Assembly: GCA_031119515.1 (NCBI GenBank)
Contig: JAVHXR010000159.1
Coordinates: 1-6,707 of the forward strand
Length of the DNA stretch: 6,707 bases
Direction: 5' to 3'
Origin: Propionicimonas sp.
GTDB lineage: Bacteria; Actinomycetota; Actinomycetes; Propionibacteriales; Propionibacteriaceae
Shown: positions 6,273-6,707 of the stretch, in pieces
Layout of the letters: each line of letters opens with the position of its first letter
Position numbering within the stretch: the stretch's first letter is position 1
Notes under the pieces: model-generated
The model's database searches: none
The model's input: the letters and a program-made list of their open reading frames with translations, nothing else
What the model was told of the DNA's origin: nothing
Program-made: the position numbers and the translations under genes

Positions 6273-6707
6273 TGGTGGACCTCACCCAGGAGTTGATCGA
6301 GGTAGCGAACCGCTACGGCAGCGACCCGGAGTACTCCCGGGCCGGAGGCGGGAACGCCTCGGTGAAGCGGGACGGCGTGCTGTACATCAAGCCGAGCGGC
6401 GTCCCGCTGGCCACCCTCGCCGCCGACGACCTCGTGCCGCTGCGGATCGACGTCCTGCTGGACGCGTTGCACTCCGACGAGCCGGTCGAGGGCGATCCGG
6501 TCCGGGCCGCCGCCGTCAGGGCGCAGGTCCGCGACGTGAAGGGACGCCGGCCCAGCGTGGAGATCCTCTTCCACGCCCTGATCCCGGACGCCCTGGTGCT
6601 GCACTCGCACCCGCTGGTGGCCAACGCCCTCACCTGCAACGCCGACGCCGAGGAGCTCGCGGCCCGGCTGCTGGGCGACGACGCCGTGGTGGTGCCCTAC
6701 ATCGATC
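6272..6707 (+). CDS. Class II aldolase/adducin-family sugar-phosphate aldolase, N-terminal part (runs off window)
   Basis: The first 145 codons of a zinc-dependent aldolase predicted to cleave a ketose 1-phosphate into dihydroxyacetone phosphate and an aldehyde (lactaldehyde if the substrate is rhamnulose or fuculose 1-phosphate). Motifs seen: GGGNASVK (25-32) and KPSG (40-43), the phosphate-binding loops; PSVE with Glu97, equivalent to the catalytic Glu73 of FucA; and HSHP with His111 and His113, two of the three zinc ligands. The third His should lie beyond the window edge. The stretch between KPSG and PSVE is about 50 residues, longer than in E. coli FucA, which suggests the subgroup of aldolase domains seen in longer or bifunctional aldolase-dehydrogenase proteins. 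So the full gene may be larger than a simple fucA/rhaD. It overlaps the PHP-like gene by 1 bp. Family sure, exact substrate not. Confidence 0.88.
   Translation, partial: MVDLTQELIEVANRYGSDPEYSRAGGGNASVKRDGVLYIKPSGVPLATLAADDLVPLRIDVLLDALHSDEPVEGDPVRAAAVRAQVRDVKGRRPSVEILFHALIPDALVLHSHPLVANALTCNADAEELAARLLGDDAVVVPYID

Overview
The window looks like a sugar-catabolism locus from a high-GC Gram-positive bacterium, probably an actinobacterium. That reading rests on the strongly GC-biased third codon positions, the long antisense shadow frames and the actinobacterial flavour of the proteins; it is inference, since no rRNA or marker gene is present.

Layout: two divergent gene sets leave a central control region of about 228 bp (3262-3489). 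On the minus strand, reading leftward, come a FucU/RbsD-type sugar mutarotase (3261-2836), a two-domain RbsA-type sugar ABC ATPase (2839-1235), an RbsC/AraH-type permease (1235-198) and the first 27 codons of a lipoprotein, presumably the periplasmic-type sugar-binding protein (81-1, cut by the window edge). The first three genes overlap by 4 bp and 1 bp, so they form a tightly coupled operon. A 116-bp gap holding a small hairpin precedes the lipoprotein gene. On the plus strand come a clear rhamnulokinase (rhaB, 3490-4959), a PHP-like metal-site protein of unknown function (4992-6272) and the 5' part of a class II (zinc) aldolase (6272 to the window end), again as one operon.

How they fit together (inference from family roles): the ABC system imports a deoxyhexose-like sugar, the mutarotase equilibrates its anomers, RhaB phosphorylates the derived ketose, and the class II aldolase splits the ketose 1-phosphate to DHAP and an aldehyde. 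The aldose-ketose isomerase expected in such a pathway is not recognisable in the window; it may lie downstream, or the PHP-like protein may hold an unrecognised role. RhaB points to L-rhamnose while FucU points to L-fucose, so the true substrate is open.

The control region carries a perfect 22-bp palindrome with a central CG (LacI-family style) placed between the -10-like box and the ribosome-binding site of fucU. It also holds a second perfect 15-bp palindrome and a well-formed sigma70-type promoter (TTGACA-N17-TACGAT) for rhaB with an imperfect LacI-like site over its predicted start point. The 3' end of the PHP-like gene contains two 42-bp tandem copies of a hairpin-forming repeat that looks like a dispersed palindromic element captured in frame.
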